Positions 6,411 to 14,334 of a DNA stretch of 49,654 nucleotides are shown here, piece after piece; position 1 is the stretch's first letter; every line of letters starts with the position of its first letter. The position numbers and the translations under genes were made by a program. This DNA comes from Prevotella sp. (lineage in GTDB: Bacteria; Bacteroidota; Bacteroidia; Bacteroidales; Bacteroidaceae): positions 1 through 49,654 of the forward strand of contig JAFUST010000048.1 of assembly GCA_017467535.1 (NCBI GenBank). The letters run 5' to 3'. The notes beneath the pieces are model-generated. The model was not told the origin of the DNA. It made no database searches and saw only the letters and a list, made by a program, of their open reading frames with translations.

Positions 6411-7145
6411 TTACTCTCCCTCCTCGGGCTTCATATTAGTATAGACGGTCTGCACGTCGTCGAAGTCCTCCAGTTTCTCCACCATCTTGTCGATGGCCTC
6501 GCGCTGCTCGGGGGTGACGTCCTTCAGGTCGTTGGGTATGCGGGTGAACTCGGCACCGGTCACCTCGTAGCCCTCGGCCTCCAGGTGCTTCTGGATGGCG
6601 CTGAACGACGAGGGGTCGCCGTAGATGGTCACCTCGCCCGTCTCCTCGTCCTCGTCGTACTCATCCTCCACGCCGAAGTCGATCAGGTCGAGAATCATCT
6701 CGTCCATGTCCAGTCCGTCCTTCTTCTTGAAGGTGAACACGGCCTTGTGGTCGAAGAGGAACGAGAGGGAGCCCTGCGTGCCGAGGTTGCCGTTGAACTT
6801 GTTGAACACGGAGCGCACGTCGCCCACGGTGCGGGTGGTGTTGTCGGTCAGCGTCTCCACGAAGATGGCCACGCCGTGGGGGCCGTAGCCCTCGTAGGTC
6901 ACCTCCTTGTAGTCGGCATGATCCTTGCCCAGTGCGTTCTTGATGGCGCGCTCGATGTTGTCCTTCGGCATGTTCTCGCGCTTGGCGTTGGCGATGCAGG
7001 CGCGCAGTGCGGGGTTCATGTCGGGCTCTGGTCCGCCAGCCTTCACGGCGATGGCGATCTGCTTGCCGATCTTGGTGAATGTCTTGGCCATGTGGCCCCA
7101 TCTCTTCAGTTTCGTTGCTTTACGATATTCAAATGCTCTTCCCAT
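6411..7145 (-). CDS. yebC: YebC/PmpR-family protein
   Basis: A 244-residue, full-length member of the YebC family. It begins MGRAFEYRKATKLKRWGHMAKTF and contains the conserved MPKDNIERAIK and the EGYGPHGVA signature. YebC-family proteins have been described as DNA-binding regulators and, more recently, as translation factors that relieve ribosome stalling. It lies 102 bases downstream of pheT on the same strand and may be read through from it; the gap carries AATAACC heptamers (7166-7179) but no clear promoter. The convergent end with the DUF5675 gene (56 bases) marks the border between accessory and core DNA. Confidence 0.95.
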   Translation of the reverse strand: MGRAFEYRKATKLKRWGHMAKTFTKIGKQIAIAVKAGGPEPDMNPALRACIANAKRENMPKDNIERAIKNALGKDHADYKEVTYEGYGPHGVAIFVETLTDNTTRTVGDVRSVFNKFNGNLGTQGSLSFLFDHKAVFTFKKKDGLDMDEMILDLIDFGVEDEYDEDEETGEVTIYGDPSSFSAIQKHLEAEGYEVTGAEFTRIPNDLKDVTPEQREAIDKMVEKLEDFDDVQTVYTNMKPEEGE

Positions 7146-7247
7146 TGGTACAATAAACGTTAAACAATAACCAATAACCGTTATTTCTCCGGCTCCTTGG
7201 CTTTTTTGATGATATTAATTAATGTTGCTGAAATCTTACCATTGTCA

Positions 7248-9701
7248 TCAGCGCAGTTGAGCGCCTAGTTTAGCGGTCAACTGAGCGATGAGTTTCTGCA
7301 TGATGGCGTCAATCTGCTTGTCGTTCATCGTCTTCTCCGTGTCCTGCAGGATGAAGTTGACGGCATACGACTTCTTGCCCTCGGGCAGGTTACGGCCCTC
7401 GTAGACATCGAAGAGTTCCACGCGCTGCAGCAGTTTCTTCTCCGTCTGACGGGCTATCTGCTCAATCTGGGCAAACTCCACGCCCTGGTCTACCAGCAGG
7501 GCCAGGTCGCGGCTGACGGCGGGATGCTTGGAGATCTCGGTGTAGAGCACCTCGTTCTTCCGCGTGGCCTTCATCAGTTGAGTCCAGTTCAGTTCGGCGA
7601 AGTAGACGGGCTGGGCGAGGTCGAACTGCTTGAGCAGTTTCTTCGTCAGGATGCCCATCTCGACGAGCACCTTGCCGCCGCGCGTCTCTATCTGCATGCC
7701 GGCGGAGAAGATGGGGTTGTCCGACTTCTTGGTGACGGTGGCCCCCTGCTTCAGTCCGATGCGGCTCAGGATGTTCTGCACGTAGGCGGAGAGTTCATAG
7801 TAGGTGCCGTCCTCGTCGGGGTGAGCCCACGAGCCCTCCACGCGCTTGCCCGTCACCCAGAGGCCCATCATGTTCTCCTCCTTGTAGGCCTGCATGGGGT
7901 TCTCGGGGTCGTGACGCTCGGGCGAGAAGTGGTAGATGTTGCCGAACTCGAAGAAGCGCAGGTTGGCGTTGCGGCGCTTCACGTTGTGCTCCACGCTCTC
8001 CAGTCCGCCGTAGAGCAGCGTCTGGCGCATCACGCCCAGGTCGGCCGACAGCGGGTTCATGATCCGCACCACGGTGTCCAGTTTGTCGTCGTAGTACGAC
8101 GACTTACTCAGCGAATTGTTGAGTATCTCGTTGAAGCCCGCGCCCACCAGTTGCTCCGACACCAGGTTCTGCAGTTTGTGCTTGCGGTCTTCCTCGCCCT
8201 TGATGACGAGGCTCGACTTGAGTTGCGTGGGAATCTCCACGTTGTTGTAGCCGTAGATGCGCAGGATGTCCTCCACCACGTCGCACGGACGGGTCACGTC
8301 CACGCGGTAGGCCGGCACCTGCAGCAGCAGGCCCTCGGCGGTCTCGCTGATCACCTGCATCTCCAGCGACTGGCAGATGCGCTTGATGACCTCGACGGGG
8401 ATGACCTTGCCGATCAGGGAGTTCACGTAGTCATACTTCAGGTCCACGCGGGCATCCTCTATCGGCTCGGGATAGACGTCGCAGATGTCCATCGAGATCT
8501 TGCCTCCGGCCAGTTCGCGGCAGAGCAGGGCAGCCTGCTGCAGGGCGTAGATGGTGCCGTTGGGGTCGATGCCGCGCTCGAAGCGGAACGAGGCGTCGGT
8601 GGACAGGCCGTGGCGGCGGGCCGACTTGCGGATCCACGTGGGGTGGAAGTAGGCCGACTCGAGCACCACGTTGCGCGTGGTCTCGTAGGTGCCGCTGCCC
8701 TTGCCGCCGAAGACGCCGGCAATGCACATGGGCTCCTCCACGTTGCAGATGGCCAGGTCGCGGTCTGACAGCCGGTGCTCCACGCCGTCCAGCGTCTGGA
8801 AGGGCGTGCCGTCTGGCATCGTGCGCACCACTATCTTGTGGCCCTTCACCATGTCGGCGTCGAAGCAGTGCAGGGGCTGTCCGTAGGCCATCATCACATA
8901 GTTGGTGATGTCCACGATGTTGTTGATCGGGCGCAGGCCGATGGTGGTCAACTTCTGCTTCAGCCAGTCGGGGCTCTCCTTCACCTGGCAGTCCGTGATG
9001 CTCACGCAGGCGTAGCGGCGGCAAGCCTCGCGGTTCTCTATCTCCACCTCGATGGGCAGGTCGTGGTTGTCCACGCTGAAAGCCTCGGTGCCGGGGCGGT
9101 GCAGGGCGGTCTGATAGCCGTTCTCGCGCAGCCAGGCATAGAGGTCGCGCGCCACGCCCCAGTGCGACAGGGCATCGGCACGGTTAGCCGTGATGTCCAC
9201 CTCGATGAGCCAGTCGCTCTCCAGGTGGTAGTACTCGGCGGCAGGGGTGCCCACCACCGCATCCTCCGGCAGGACGATGATGCCGTCGTGGCTGGTGCCC
9301 ACGCCTATCTCGTCCTCGGCACAGATCATGCCGCACGACTCCACGCCGCGCAGTTTCGACTTCTTGATGACAAACTCCTGATCACCATCGTAGAGCACGC
9401 AGCCCAGGTCGGCCACGATCACCTTCTGTCCGGCAGCCACGTTGGGCGCGCCGCACACGATCTGCGAAGGCTCGCCGCCCCGTCCCAGGTCGACGGTGGT
9501 CACGTGCAGATGGTCGCTGTTGGGGTGCATCTCGCACGTGAGCACCTGGCCCACGTAGAGACCCTTCAGTCCACCACGGATGGACTGTACTTCTTCCAGA
9601 GCGTCCACTTCGAGTCCCGTCGAGGTCAGCGCATCGCAGACCTGCTGGGGTGAAAGGTCGAAGTCAACGTACTCCTTCAGCCACTTATATGAAATGTTCA
9701 T
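7248..9701 (-). CDS. pheT: Phenylalanine-tRNA ligase beta subunit
   Basis: An 817-residue protein, the usual length for bacterial PheT. It starts MNISYKWLKEYVDFD, followed by an EMAP-type tRNA-binding domain (about 40-150, with SDHLHVTTVDLG), the B3/B4 editing region, a B5 domain (about 400-480), the catalytic-like core (about 490-690), and the C-terminal anticodon-binding FDX-ACB domain (about 725-817, SKHPAVSRDLAL). With PheS it charges tRNA-Phe. pheS is not adjacent, so the subunits are encoded apart, as in many Bacteroidetes. It has its own promoter at 9741-9771. Confidence 0.97.
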   Translation of the reverse strand: MNISYKWLKEYVDFDLSPQQVCDALTSTGLEVDALEEVQSIRGGLKGLYVGQVLTCEMHPNSDHLHVTTVDLGRGGEPSQIVCGAPNVAAGQKVIVADLGCVLYDGDQEFVIKKSKLRGVESCGMICAEDEIGVGTSHDGIIVLPEDAVVGTPAAEYYHLESDWLIEVDITANRADALSHWGVARDLYAWLRENGYQTALHRPGTEAFSVDNHDLPIEVEIENREACRRYACVSITDCQVKESPDWLKQKLTTIGLRPINNIVDITNYVMMAYGQPLHCFDADMVKGHKIVVRTMPDGTPFQTLDGVEHRLSDRDLAICNVEEPMCIAGVFGGKGSGTYETTRNVVLESAYFHPTWIRKSARRHGLSTDASFRFERGIDPNGTIYALQQAALLCRELAGGKISMDICDVYPEPIEDARVDLKYDYVNSLIGKVIPVEVIKRICQSLEMQVISETAEGLLLQVPAYRVDVTRPCDVVEDILRIYGYNNVEIPTQLKSSLVIKGEEDRKHKLQNLVSEQLVGAGFNEILNNSLSKSSYYDDKLDTVVRIMNPLSADLGVMRQTLLYGGLESVEHNVKRRNANLRFFEFGNIYHFSPERHDPENPMQAYKEENMMGLWVTGKRVEGSWAHPDEDGTYYELSAYVQNILSRIGLKQGATVTKKSDNPIFSAGMQIETRGGKVLVEMGILTKKLLKQFDLAQPVYFAELNWTQLMKATRKNEVLYTEISKHPAVSRDLALLVDQGVEFAQIEQIARQTEKKLLQRVELFDVYEGRNLPEGKKSYAVNFILQDTEKTMNDKQIDAIMQKLIAQLTAKLGAQLR

Positions 9702-9740
9702 TCCTTAAAAAAAACTGTTGTTAAAATTCGAATTTGCGTG

Positions 9741-9771
9741 CAAAGGTACAAATAAGTGAGCAAAATGCAAA
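9741..9771 (-). promoter_or_regulatory. pheT promoter
   Basis: Minus-strand TACCTTTG (9748-9741) with TTTG (9771-9768) exactly 19 bases upstream. It lies 40 bases from the pheT ATG. Confidence 0.8.
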
Positions 9772-9878
9772 ATGTTTTCTTCCCTTTTTTTATCCACGCG
9801 CGCATGGGGGCCAGACGGATATTTCCGGCTATAACATCTATTAACAGACATCATGCCGGCTTCTCCCGAAAAAATCCG

Positions 9879-9886
9879 TATCTTTG
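9879..9886 (+). promoter_or_regulatory. -7 element ahead of the GH127 relic
   Basis: TATCTTTG followed by CA, 30 bases before ATG 9917. It is the preserved promoter of a gene that has otherwise been mostly deleted. Confidence 0.55.
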
Positions 9887-9916
9887 CACTTCGTAGAAAA
9901 CCCAAACGACAAGCCA

Positions 9917-10108
9917 ATGACACGCACACTCCTACTCCTCCTGACACTCACCGCCGTGCAGACGATGCACCTGGACGAGCAGGGCAGGCTCTACACACAA
10001 GACCAGACGCTCACGCTGATTCCCTACTACGCCTGGTGTCATCGCGGTTCGGGGAGCATGAGCGTCTGGCTTCCGCAGTCGATCGGCGCCATCGGCACCA
10101 ATCGGTAA
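9917..10108 (+). pseudogene. Relic of a GH127-like glycosidase: signal peptide joined to the C-terminal end
   Basis: A 63-codon frame. Residues 1-16 (MTRTLLLLLTLTAVQT) look like a signal peptide. The rest, including LIPYYAWCHRGSGSMSVWLP, closely matches the C-terminal segment of GH127 (DUF1680) beta-L-arabinofuranosidases, whose usual pattern is IPYYAWxNRGxGxMxVWLP. Full members are about 600-800 residues, so the catalytic barrel is missing between residues 16 and about 30. The simplest reading is an internal, frame-preserving deletion that kept promoter, start and tail. It ends 9 bases from the convergent tyrA stop. It could still be expressed as a small secreted peptide. Confidence 0.7.
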
Positions 10109-10117
10109 GATGCTGGT

Positions 10118-10912
10118 CTATCGCTTGATTTCTATGTCGCGGCGCACGTTGTCGCGTATCTTCTTCAGGTAGTGCTTCATGCCGTCGGCATCCTTGCTGT
10201 CGATGATCTCGAGCAGTTCCTTCAACTCCGTGCGTATCTGGCTCACCTGGTCGTGGGTGTAGGGGTTGAACAGGATTTCCTGCAGCAGGTAGTCGTCCTC
10301 GTTGAGCACGCCCTTGGCTATCTTCATGTGGCGCTTGAAGGTGGTGCCGGGGGCATCCTGGTGCTTCATCACGGCGGCGAAGACGAAGGTGGACACGAAG
10401 GGGATGGACAGCGAGTAGGCCACCGTGCGGTCGTGCTCCTCGAAGGTGTACTCGTAGATGTTGAGCCCCAGTTTCTGGTAGAGGTCCTTGAAGAAGATGC
10501 GGCCCATGTAGTCGCCCTCGCTGATGATGATGGCGTTCTCCTCGGAGAGTTGCTGCAGGTTGGCAAACGTGGGGCCGAACATGGGGTGAGTGGACACGTA
10601 GCGGCGGCCCGACTGCTCGTAGAACTCCCTGAGGTCGGTCTTCACGCTGGCAATGTCGCTGATGATGCAGTCCTGCGGCAGATAGGGCATCACCTCCTGG
10701 AAGACGGGGATGGTGTACTTCAGCGTGACGGCATTGATGAGCAGTTCGGGACGGAAGTCGCGAATCTCCTCCAGTTCGGTGAACCGCTGGCAGTTGTAGG
10801 TGAACCGCATGCGTCGCGGGTCTTTCTCGAAGACGGCCACCTCGTGGTCGAAACTGAGCAGGTCGATGAAGAACGACCCCATCTTGCCTGCGCCTAATAC
10901 TAATATCTTCAT
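10118..10912 (-). CDS. tyrA: Prephenate dehydrogenase-like protein
   Basis: A 264-residue protein with an N-terminal Rossmann motif VLGAGKMGSFF, an acidic strand end (FEKD), and the prephenate/arogenate dehydrogenase pattern DIASVK...STHPMFGPT. It oxidises and decarboxylates prephenate to 4-hydroxyphenylpyruvate, the tyrosine branch. It is the last gene of the aromatic operon, starting 5 bases after the DAHP synthase stop, so it should share control by the leader upstream of pheA. No separate ACT or mutase domain is seen; the mutase is fused to the DAHP synthase instead. Confidence 0.92.
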   Translation of the reverse strand: MKILVLGAGKMGSFFIDLLSFDHEVAVFEKDPRRMRFTYNCQRFTELEEIRDFRPELLINAVTLKYTIPVFQEVMPYLPQDCIISDIASVKTDLREFYEQSGRRYVSTHPMFGPTFANLQQLSEENAIIISEGDYMGRIFFKDLYQKLGLNIYEYTFEEHDRTVAYSLSIPFVSTFVFAAVMKHQDAPGTTFKRHMKIAKGVLNEDDYLLQEILFNPYTHDQVSQIRTELKELLEIIDSKDADGMKHYLKKIRDNVRRDIEIKR

Positions 10913-10917
10913 ATCCT

Positions 10918-11982
10918 CTATTTGTTCACAATCTCAATCTGCTGCCTCACGCTCTCCTCGTGGATGCTCTCGAAGACCTTGGCCACAAACTCCGGCGACA
11001 TGCCCGTCAGCGAGCCCTGCACGCCGCGCTTCTCCAGAATCTCGTTGTAGCGCGAGGTCTGCAGCACGGTCATGTTGTGCTCCTTCTTGTAGTTGCCAAT
11101 CTCGCGGCACACGCTCATGCGGCGCGCCAGCAAGTCCATCAGTTGGTTGTCCAGTTCGTCAATCTGCTTGCGCAGTTGCTGGATGCTCTCGGTGGTCACG
11201 TGCTCGTCGCGGATGACAAGCAGCGAGAGGATGTAGTCGAGCACCTCGGGCGTCACCTGCTGCTTGGCATCGCTCCAAGCCTTGTCGGGGTCGCAGTGGC
11301 TCTCCACGATCAGCCCGTCGAAGCCCAGGTCCATGGCCTGCTGGCAGAGCGGGGCGATGAGTTCGCGACGGCCGCCGATGTGGCTGGGATCGCAGATGAT
11401 GGGCAGATCAGGAATGCGGCGGTGCAGTTCGATGGGAATCTGCCACATCGGCGCGTTGCGGTATATCTTCTGCTCAAAACTGGAGAAGCCGCGGTGGATG
11501 GCTCCCAGACGCTTGATGCCTGCCTGGTTCAGACGCTGCAGGGCACCGATCCAGAGTTCCAGGTCGGGGTTGACGGGATTCTTCACGAAGACGGGGATGT
11601 CCACGCCCTTCAGCGAGTCGGCCAGGGCCTGCATGGCAAAGGGGTTGGCCGTAGTGCGGGCGCCCACCCACAGGATGTCCATGTCGTACTTCATGGCCAG
11701 TTCCACGTGCTCCGGCGTGGCCACCTCGGTGGAGATCAGCATGTGGGTCTCCTCCTTCACCTGCTTCATCCAGGGCAGGGCCTTCTCGCCGTTGCCCTCG
11801 AAGCCGCCGGGCTTGGTGCGCGGCTTCCACACACCGGCACGGAAGTTGTGGCAGCCCTTCATGGCCAGTTCGCGGGCGGTCTTCATCACTTGCTCCTCGG
11901 TCTCGGCACTGCAGGGGCCTGCAATGACGAAGGGGCGTTCATTGTCACTCGGAAGATTCAGTTTCTCTAGTTCCAGTTCCAT
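10918..11982 (-). CDS. aroF: Bifunctional DAHP synthase / chorismate mutase
   Basis: A 354-residue protein. Residues about 1-255 are a type I-beta 3-deoxy-D-arabino-heptulosonate 7-phosphate synthase (FVIAGPCSAET, GVWKPRTKPGGFEG, IHRGFSSFE, ICDPSHIGGRR). Residues about 265-354 are an AroQ-type chorismate mutase (LRKQIDELDNQLMDLLARRM, with YNEI). It joins the first step of the shikimate pathway to the first step of the Phe/Tyr branch, an arrangement known in Bacteroidetes, where the mutase part can mediate feedback control. It overlaps the upstream aminotransferase gene by 16 bases. The symbol is generic for the activity. Confidence 0.93.
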   Translation of the reverse strand: MELELEKLNLPSDNERPFVIAGPCSAETEEQVMKTARELAMKGCHNFRAGVWKPRTKPGGFEGNGEKALPWMKQVKEETHMLISTEVATPEHVELAMKYDMDILWVGARTTANPFAMQALADSLKGVDIPVFVKNPVNPDLELWIGALQRLNQAGIKRLGAIHRGFSSFEQKIYRNAPMWQIPIELHRRIPDLPIICDPSHIGGRRELIAPLCQQAMDLGFDGLIVESHCDPDKAWSDAKQQVTPEVLDYILSLLVIRDEHVTTESIQQLRKQIDELDNQLMDLLARRMSVCREIGNYKKEHNMTVLQTSRYNEILEKRGVQGSLTGMSPEFVAKVFESIHEESVRQQIEIVNK

Positions 11983-13148
11983 AGTCTTATATTGTCTTTT
12001 TTGATTCTTTCCAATGCCTCTTGTATCTTCTCCTCCTTGGCACAGAGGGAGATGCGGATGTAGCGCTCGCCGTTGGAGCCGAAGATGAAGCCCGGGGTGA
12101 TGAAGACGCGGGCCTCGTGGAGCACACGCTCGGTGAGGTCTTCCACATTCTTATATCTGTCGGGTATCTTGCCCCAGAGGAACATGCCCACCTGACTCGG
12201 GTCGTAGGTGCAGCCCAGCACGTCCATGATCTGCTCGGCATAGCGGCGGCGGCGGCGGTAGGTCTCGATGTTGGCTTCGCGGTGCCACTCGTCGCTGTTC
12301 CGGTAGGCCTCGGCGGCAGCCAACTGGATGCCGCGGAAGGTGCCGCTCTCGATGTTGGACTGCACCTTGAGAATCCACTGGATGAACTGGGCGTTCGAGG
12401 CGCAGAGACCGACACGCCAACCGGGCATATTGTGGCTCTTCGACATCGAGTTGAACTCGATGCAGCAGTCCTTGGCCCCGGGCACCTGCAGGATGCTCAG
12501 ATGCTCCTCGCTGAGGATGAAGGAATAGGGATTGTCGTTCACCACCACGATGTTGTGCTCGCGGGCGAAGGCCACCAGCCGCTCGTAGGTCTCACGGCGG
12601 GCACGGCCACCGGTGGGCATATTGGGATAGTTGGTCCACATGAGTTTGACGCGGGAGAGGTCCATGCGCTCCAGTTCGTCGAAGTCGGGCTGACAGCCGT
12701 TGTCCTCGCACAGATTGTAGTTCACGATTTTGGCACCGAGGATCTTCGAGAGCGAGGTGTAGGTGGGGTAGCCGGGATTGGGCACGAGCACCTCATCGCC
12801 CGGATTGACGAAGGCGAGGGTGACGTGCAGGATGCCCTCCTTCGAACCGATGAGCGGCAGCACTTCGGTCTTGGGGTCGAGGTCCACGTCATACCAGCGC
12901 TTGTAGAAGCCGGTCATCGCCTCGCGCAGTTCGGGCGTGCCCTGAGTAGGCTGATAGCCGTGAGCACCGGGCTGGCGGGCCACCTCGCACAGTTTGTCGA
13001 TGGTCTGTTCCGAGGGCGGCATGTCGGGACTGCCGATGGCCAACGAGATGATGTCCTTGCCCTCGGCGTTGAGTTGCGCCACCTCCTTCAGTTTGCGGCT
13101 GAAGTAGTATTCCTGTACTAAATTTAGTCTGTCTGCTGGTTGTATCAT
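11967..13148 (-). CDS. PLP-dependent class I/II aminotransferase in the aromatic operon
   Basis: A 393-residue fold-type I aminotransferase. ATG 13148 is chosen over a TTG three codons upstream that lies inside a heptamer repeat. Visible features are SLAIGSPDMPP, the NYPNMPTG loop, NDNPY (the cofactor-ring Asp/Tyr area), and SMSKSHNMPGWRVG with the Schiff-base Lys at about 237. Its position between pheA and the DAHP synthase suggests it converts phenylpyruvate and 4-hydroxyphenylpyruvate to Phe and Tyr. By sequence alone it could also be another aspartate- or diaminopimelate-type aminotransferase. Confidence 0.88.
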   Translation of the reverse strand: MIQPADRLNLVQEYYFSRKLKEVAQLNAEGKDIISLAIGSPDMPPSEQTIDKLCEVARQPGAHGYQPTQGTPELREAMTGFYKRWYDVDLDPKTEVLPLIGSKEGILHVTLAFVNPGDEVLVPNPGYPTYTSLSKILGAKIVNYNLCEDNGCQPDFDELERMDLSRVKLMWTNYPNMPTGGRARRETYERLVAFAREHNIVVVNDNPYSFILSEEHLSILQVPGAKDCCIEFNSMSKSHNMPGWRVGLCASNAQFIQWILKVQSNIESGTFRGIQLAAAEAYRNSDEWHREANIETYRRRRRYAEQIMDVLGCTYDPSQVGMFLWGKIPDRYKNVEDLTERVLHEARVFITPGFIFGSNGERYIRISLCAKEEKIQEALERIKKDNIRLWNWN

Positions 13149-13149
13149 A

Positions 13150-13180
13150 ATTCTCAATTCTCAATTTTCAATTCTCAATT
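13150..13180. repeat. ATTCTCA heptamer repeat between pheA and the aminotransferase gene
   Basis: Four units of ATTCTCA (the third ATTTTCA), on the coding strand TGAGAAT. They fill the 26-base gap and run over the pheA stop end and the aminotransferase start region. Confidence 0.85.
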
Positions 13181-14005
13181 CGCCCTGTATTCTCCTAAGA
13201 TTTTCAAGTCACGTGTCAGGGGGATGATGGCATCGATGGCCTGGCGGTAGCGGGTCAGGTCGTTGTAGGTCACGTCGACATAGAACAGGTACTCCCACTC
13301 CTTGCCGATGATGGGCAGCGACTGGATCTTCGTCAGGTTGATCTTGTAGAACGAGAGGATAGCCAGAACGGCCGAGAGCGAACCCTCCTCGTGGGGCAGG
13401 GCAAAGACGATGCTGGCCTTGTCGGTCTCGACGAGCGGACGCAGGAGGTCGGCCTTCTGGGGCATGGAGCACACCAGGAAGCGGGTGTAGTTGTGCTTGT
13501 TGTCCTCGATGCCGTCTTCCAGCACCTTCAGGCCATAGAGGCGGGCGGCCTCGGCGTGGCAGATGGCTGCCCAGCCGTGGTGCTGGCCCTCGGCAATCAT
13601 CTTGGCCGAACCGGCCGTGTCGTCGGCCTCCACGATGCGCAACTCCGGGTGGTGCTCCAGGTAGTGGCGGGTCTGCATGAGGGCCACGGGATGGGAGTGC
13701 ACCTCGGTGAGCGTCGACCAGTCGTCGTCGGGCAGACAGCAGATGCAGTGGGTGATGTGCAGTTTGTGCTCGCCCACCACGGTGGTGCCGCTGTCGCGCA
13801 GCAACTCGTAGTTGTGGAGCAGGCTGCCGGCGATGGTGTTCTCGATGGCGGCCATGCCGATGACGGTGGGATCCTGCTGGATGCTCTCATAGACCTGCTC
13901 GAAGGTGCTGCAGCAGATGAGTTGCAACTGCTCGCCCTGGAAGTACTGGTGGGCGGCAATGTCGTGGAACGACCCTATCTCGCCCTGTATGGCTATTCGC
14001 TTCAT
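13175..14005 (-). CDS. pheA: Prephenate dehydratase with ACT domain
   Basis: A 276-residue protein beginning MKRIAIQGEIGSFHD. Residues about 3-180 are the periplasmic-binding-like dehydratase domain (IENTIAGSL, and NYTRFLV, which holds the catalytic TRF motif); residues about 195-270 are an ACT domain (GSLSAVLAILSFYKINLTKIQSLP) that usually binds Phe for feedback inhibition. It makes phenylpyruvate from prephenate. ATG 14005 with AAAGG upstream fits the family start. An in-frame upstream ATG at 14068 would translate straight through the terminator hairpin and is less likely. It is the first structural gene after the Tyr/Phe-rich leader. Confidence 0.94.
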   Translation of the reverse strand: MKRIAIQGEIGSFHDIAAHQYFQGEQLQLICCSTFEQVYESIQQDPTVIGMAAIENTIAGSLLHNYELLRDSGTTVVGEHKLHITHCICCLPDDDWSTLTEVHSHPVALMQTRHYLEHHPELRIVEADDTAGSAKMIAEGQHHGWAAICHAEAARLYGLKVLEDGIEDNKHNYTRFLVCSMPQKADLLRPLVETDKASIVFALPHEEGSLSAVLAILSFYKINLTKIQSLPIIGKEWEYLFYVDVTYNDLTRYRQAIDAIIPLTRDLKILGEYRAN

Positions 14006-14021
14006 ATTCCTTTGTTCATTT

Positions 14022-14104
14022 AAAAGCCCCACTTTCACTCTCTGGTGAAGCGGGGCCTTATGTTTCATATCCTTCTGAAATCTAAACGCGACTTCCCGCT
14101 TCAC
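14022..14104 (-). promoter_or_regulatory. Attenuator: terminator and competing antiterminator upstream of pheA
   Basis: Minus-strand reading. Terminator: GCCCCGCTTCAC (14056-14045) pairs with GTGAAAGTGGGGC (14038-14026), with one G-U pair and one bulged A, loop CAGAGA, followed by TTTT (14025-14022). Antiterminator: GTGAAGCGGG (14104-14095), inside the leader-peptide codons, is a perfect 10-bp complement of CCCGCTTCAC (14054-14045), the terminator's 5' arm, so the two structures exclude each other. A ribosome stalled upstream on Tyr/Phe codons would leave 14104-14095 free to block termination. A ribosome reaching the stop codon (14084-14082) would cover it and let the terminator form. Confidence 0.88.
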
Positions 14105-14156
14105 AATGGCTTGCAAAGTAAAAGTAGAAGTAAAAATATGCGTTCAGACCTGTCAT
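14082..14156 (-). CDS. Aromatic leader peptide with four Tyr-Phe pairs
   Basis: A 24-codon frame from ATG 14156 to TAG 14084-14082, about 30 bases downstream of the promoter. After MTGLNA come eight alternating codons read as YFYFYFYF (TAT TTT TAC TTC TAC TTT TAC TTT), then ASHCEAGSRV. The run is the classic sign of a leader peptide whose translation measures charged tRNA-Tyr and tRNA-Phe. The final codons contain the antiterminator strand, and the stop sits ahead of the terminator. The downstream operon makes exactly these two amino acids. The gene is too short for usual gene finders; no leader symbol is assigned because the family is not named in this group. Confidence 0.88.
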   Translation of the reverse strand: MTGLNAYFYFYFYFASHCEAGSRV

Positions 14157-14185
14157 TTTTTCTTTCGTTTTGTTATTTTCGGCTG

Positions 14186-14217
14186 CAAAAGTATAACAAT
14201 TCTTTGAAATACGCAAA
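14186..14217 (-). promoter_or_regulatory. Promoter of the pheA-aminotransferase-DAHP synthase-tyrA operon
   Basis: Minus-strand TACTTTTG (14193-14186) matches TAnnTTTG, with TTTG (14217-14214) 20 bases upstream. It places the transcript start near 14180, giving a leader of about 175 nt before pheA that contains the leader peptide and attenuator. Confidence 0.78.
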
Positions 14218-14261
14218 TAAAATGGAAGAAATTTTCATATTTTATTTTTCCGTCACTAAGA

Positions 14262-14293
14262 TTTGGCCGTTTCGGAAATAATGCTTACCTTTG
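14262..14293 (+). promoter_or_regulatory. Promoter of the FHA/zinc-ribbon gene
   Basis: TTTG (14262-14265), a 20-base spacer, then TACCTTTG (14286-14293) followed by CAG. It lies 41 bases before ATG 14335. Confidence 0.8.
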
Positions 14294-14334
14294 CAGGTCA
14301 GAAAAATAATCTCTACACATTATTAATATATAGT

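Noticed and set aside
14006-14068. N-terminal extension of pheA from the ATG at 14068
   Set aside because: It would translate the attenuator terminator and its U-run; prephenate dehydratases start near MKRIAIQG.
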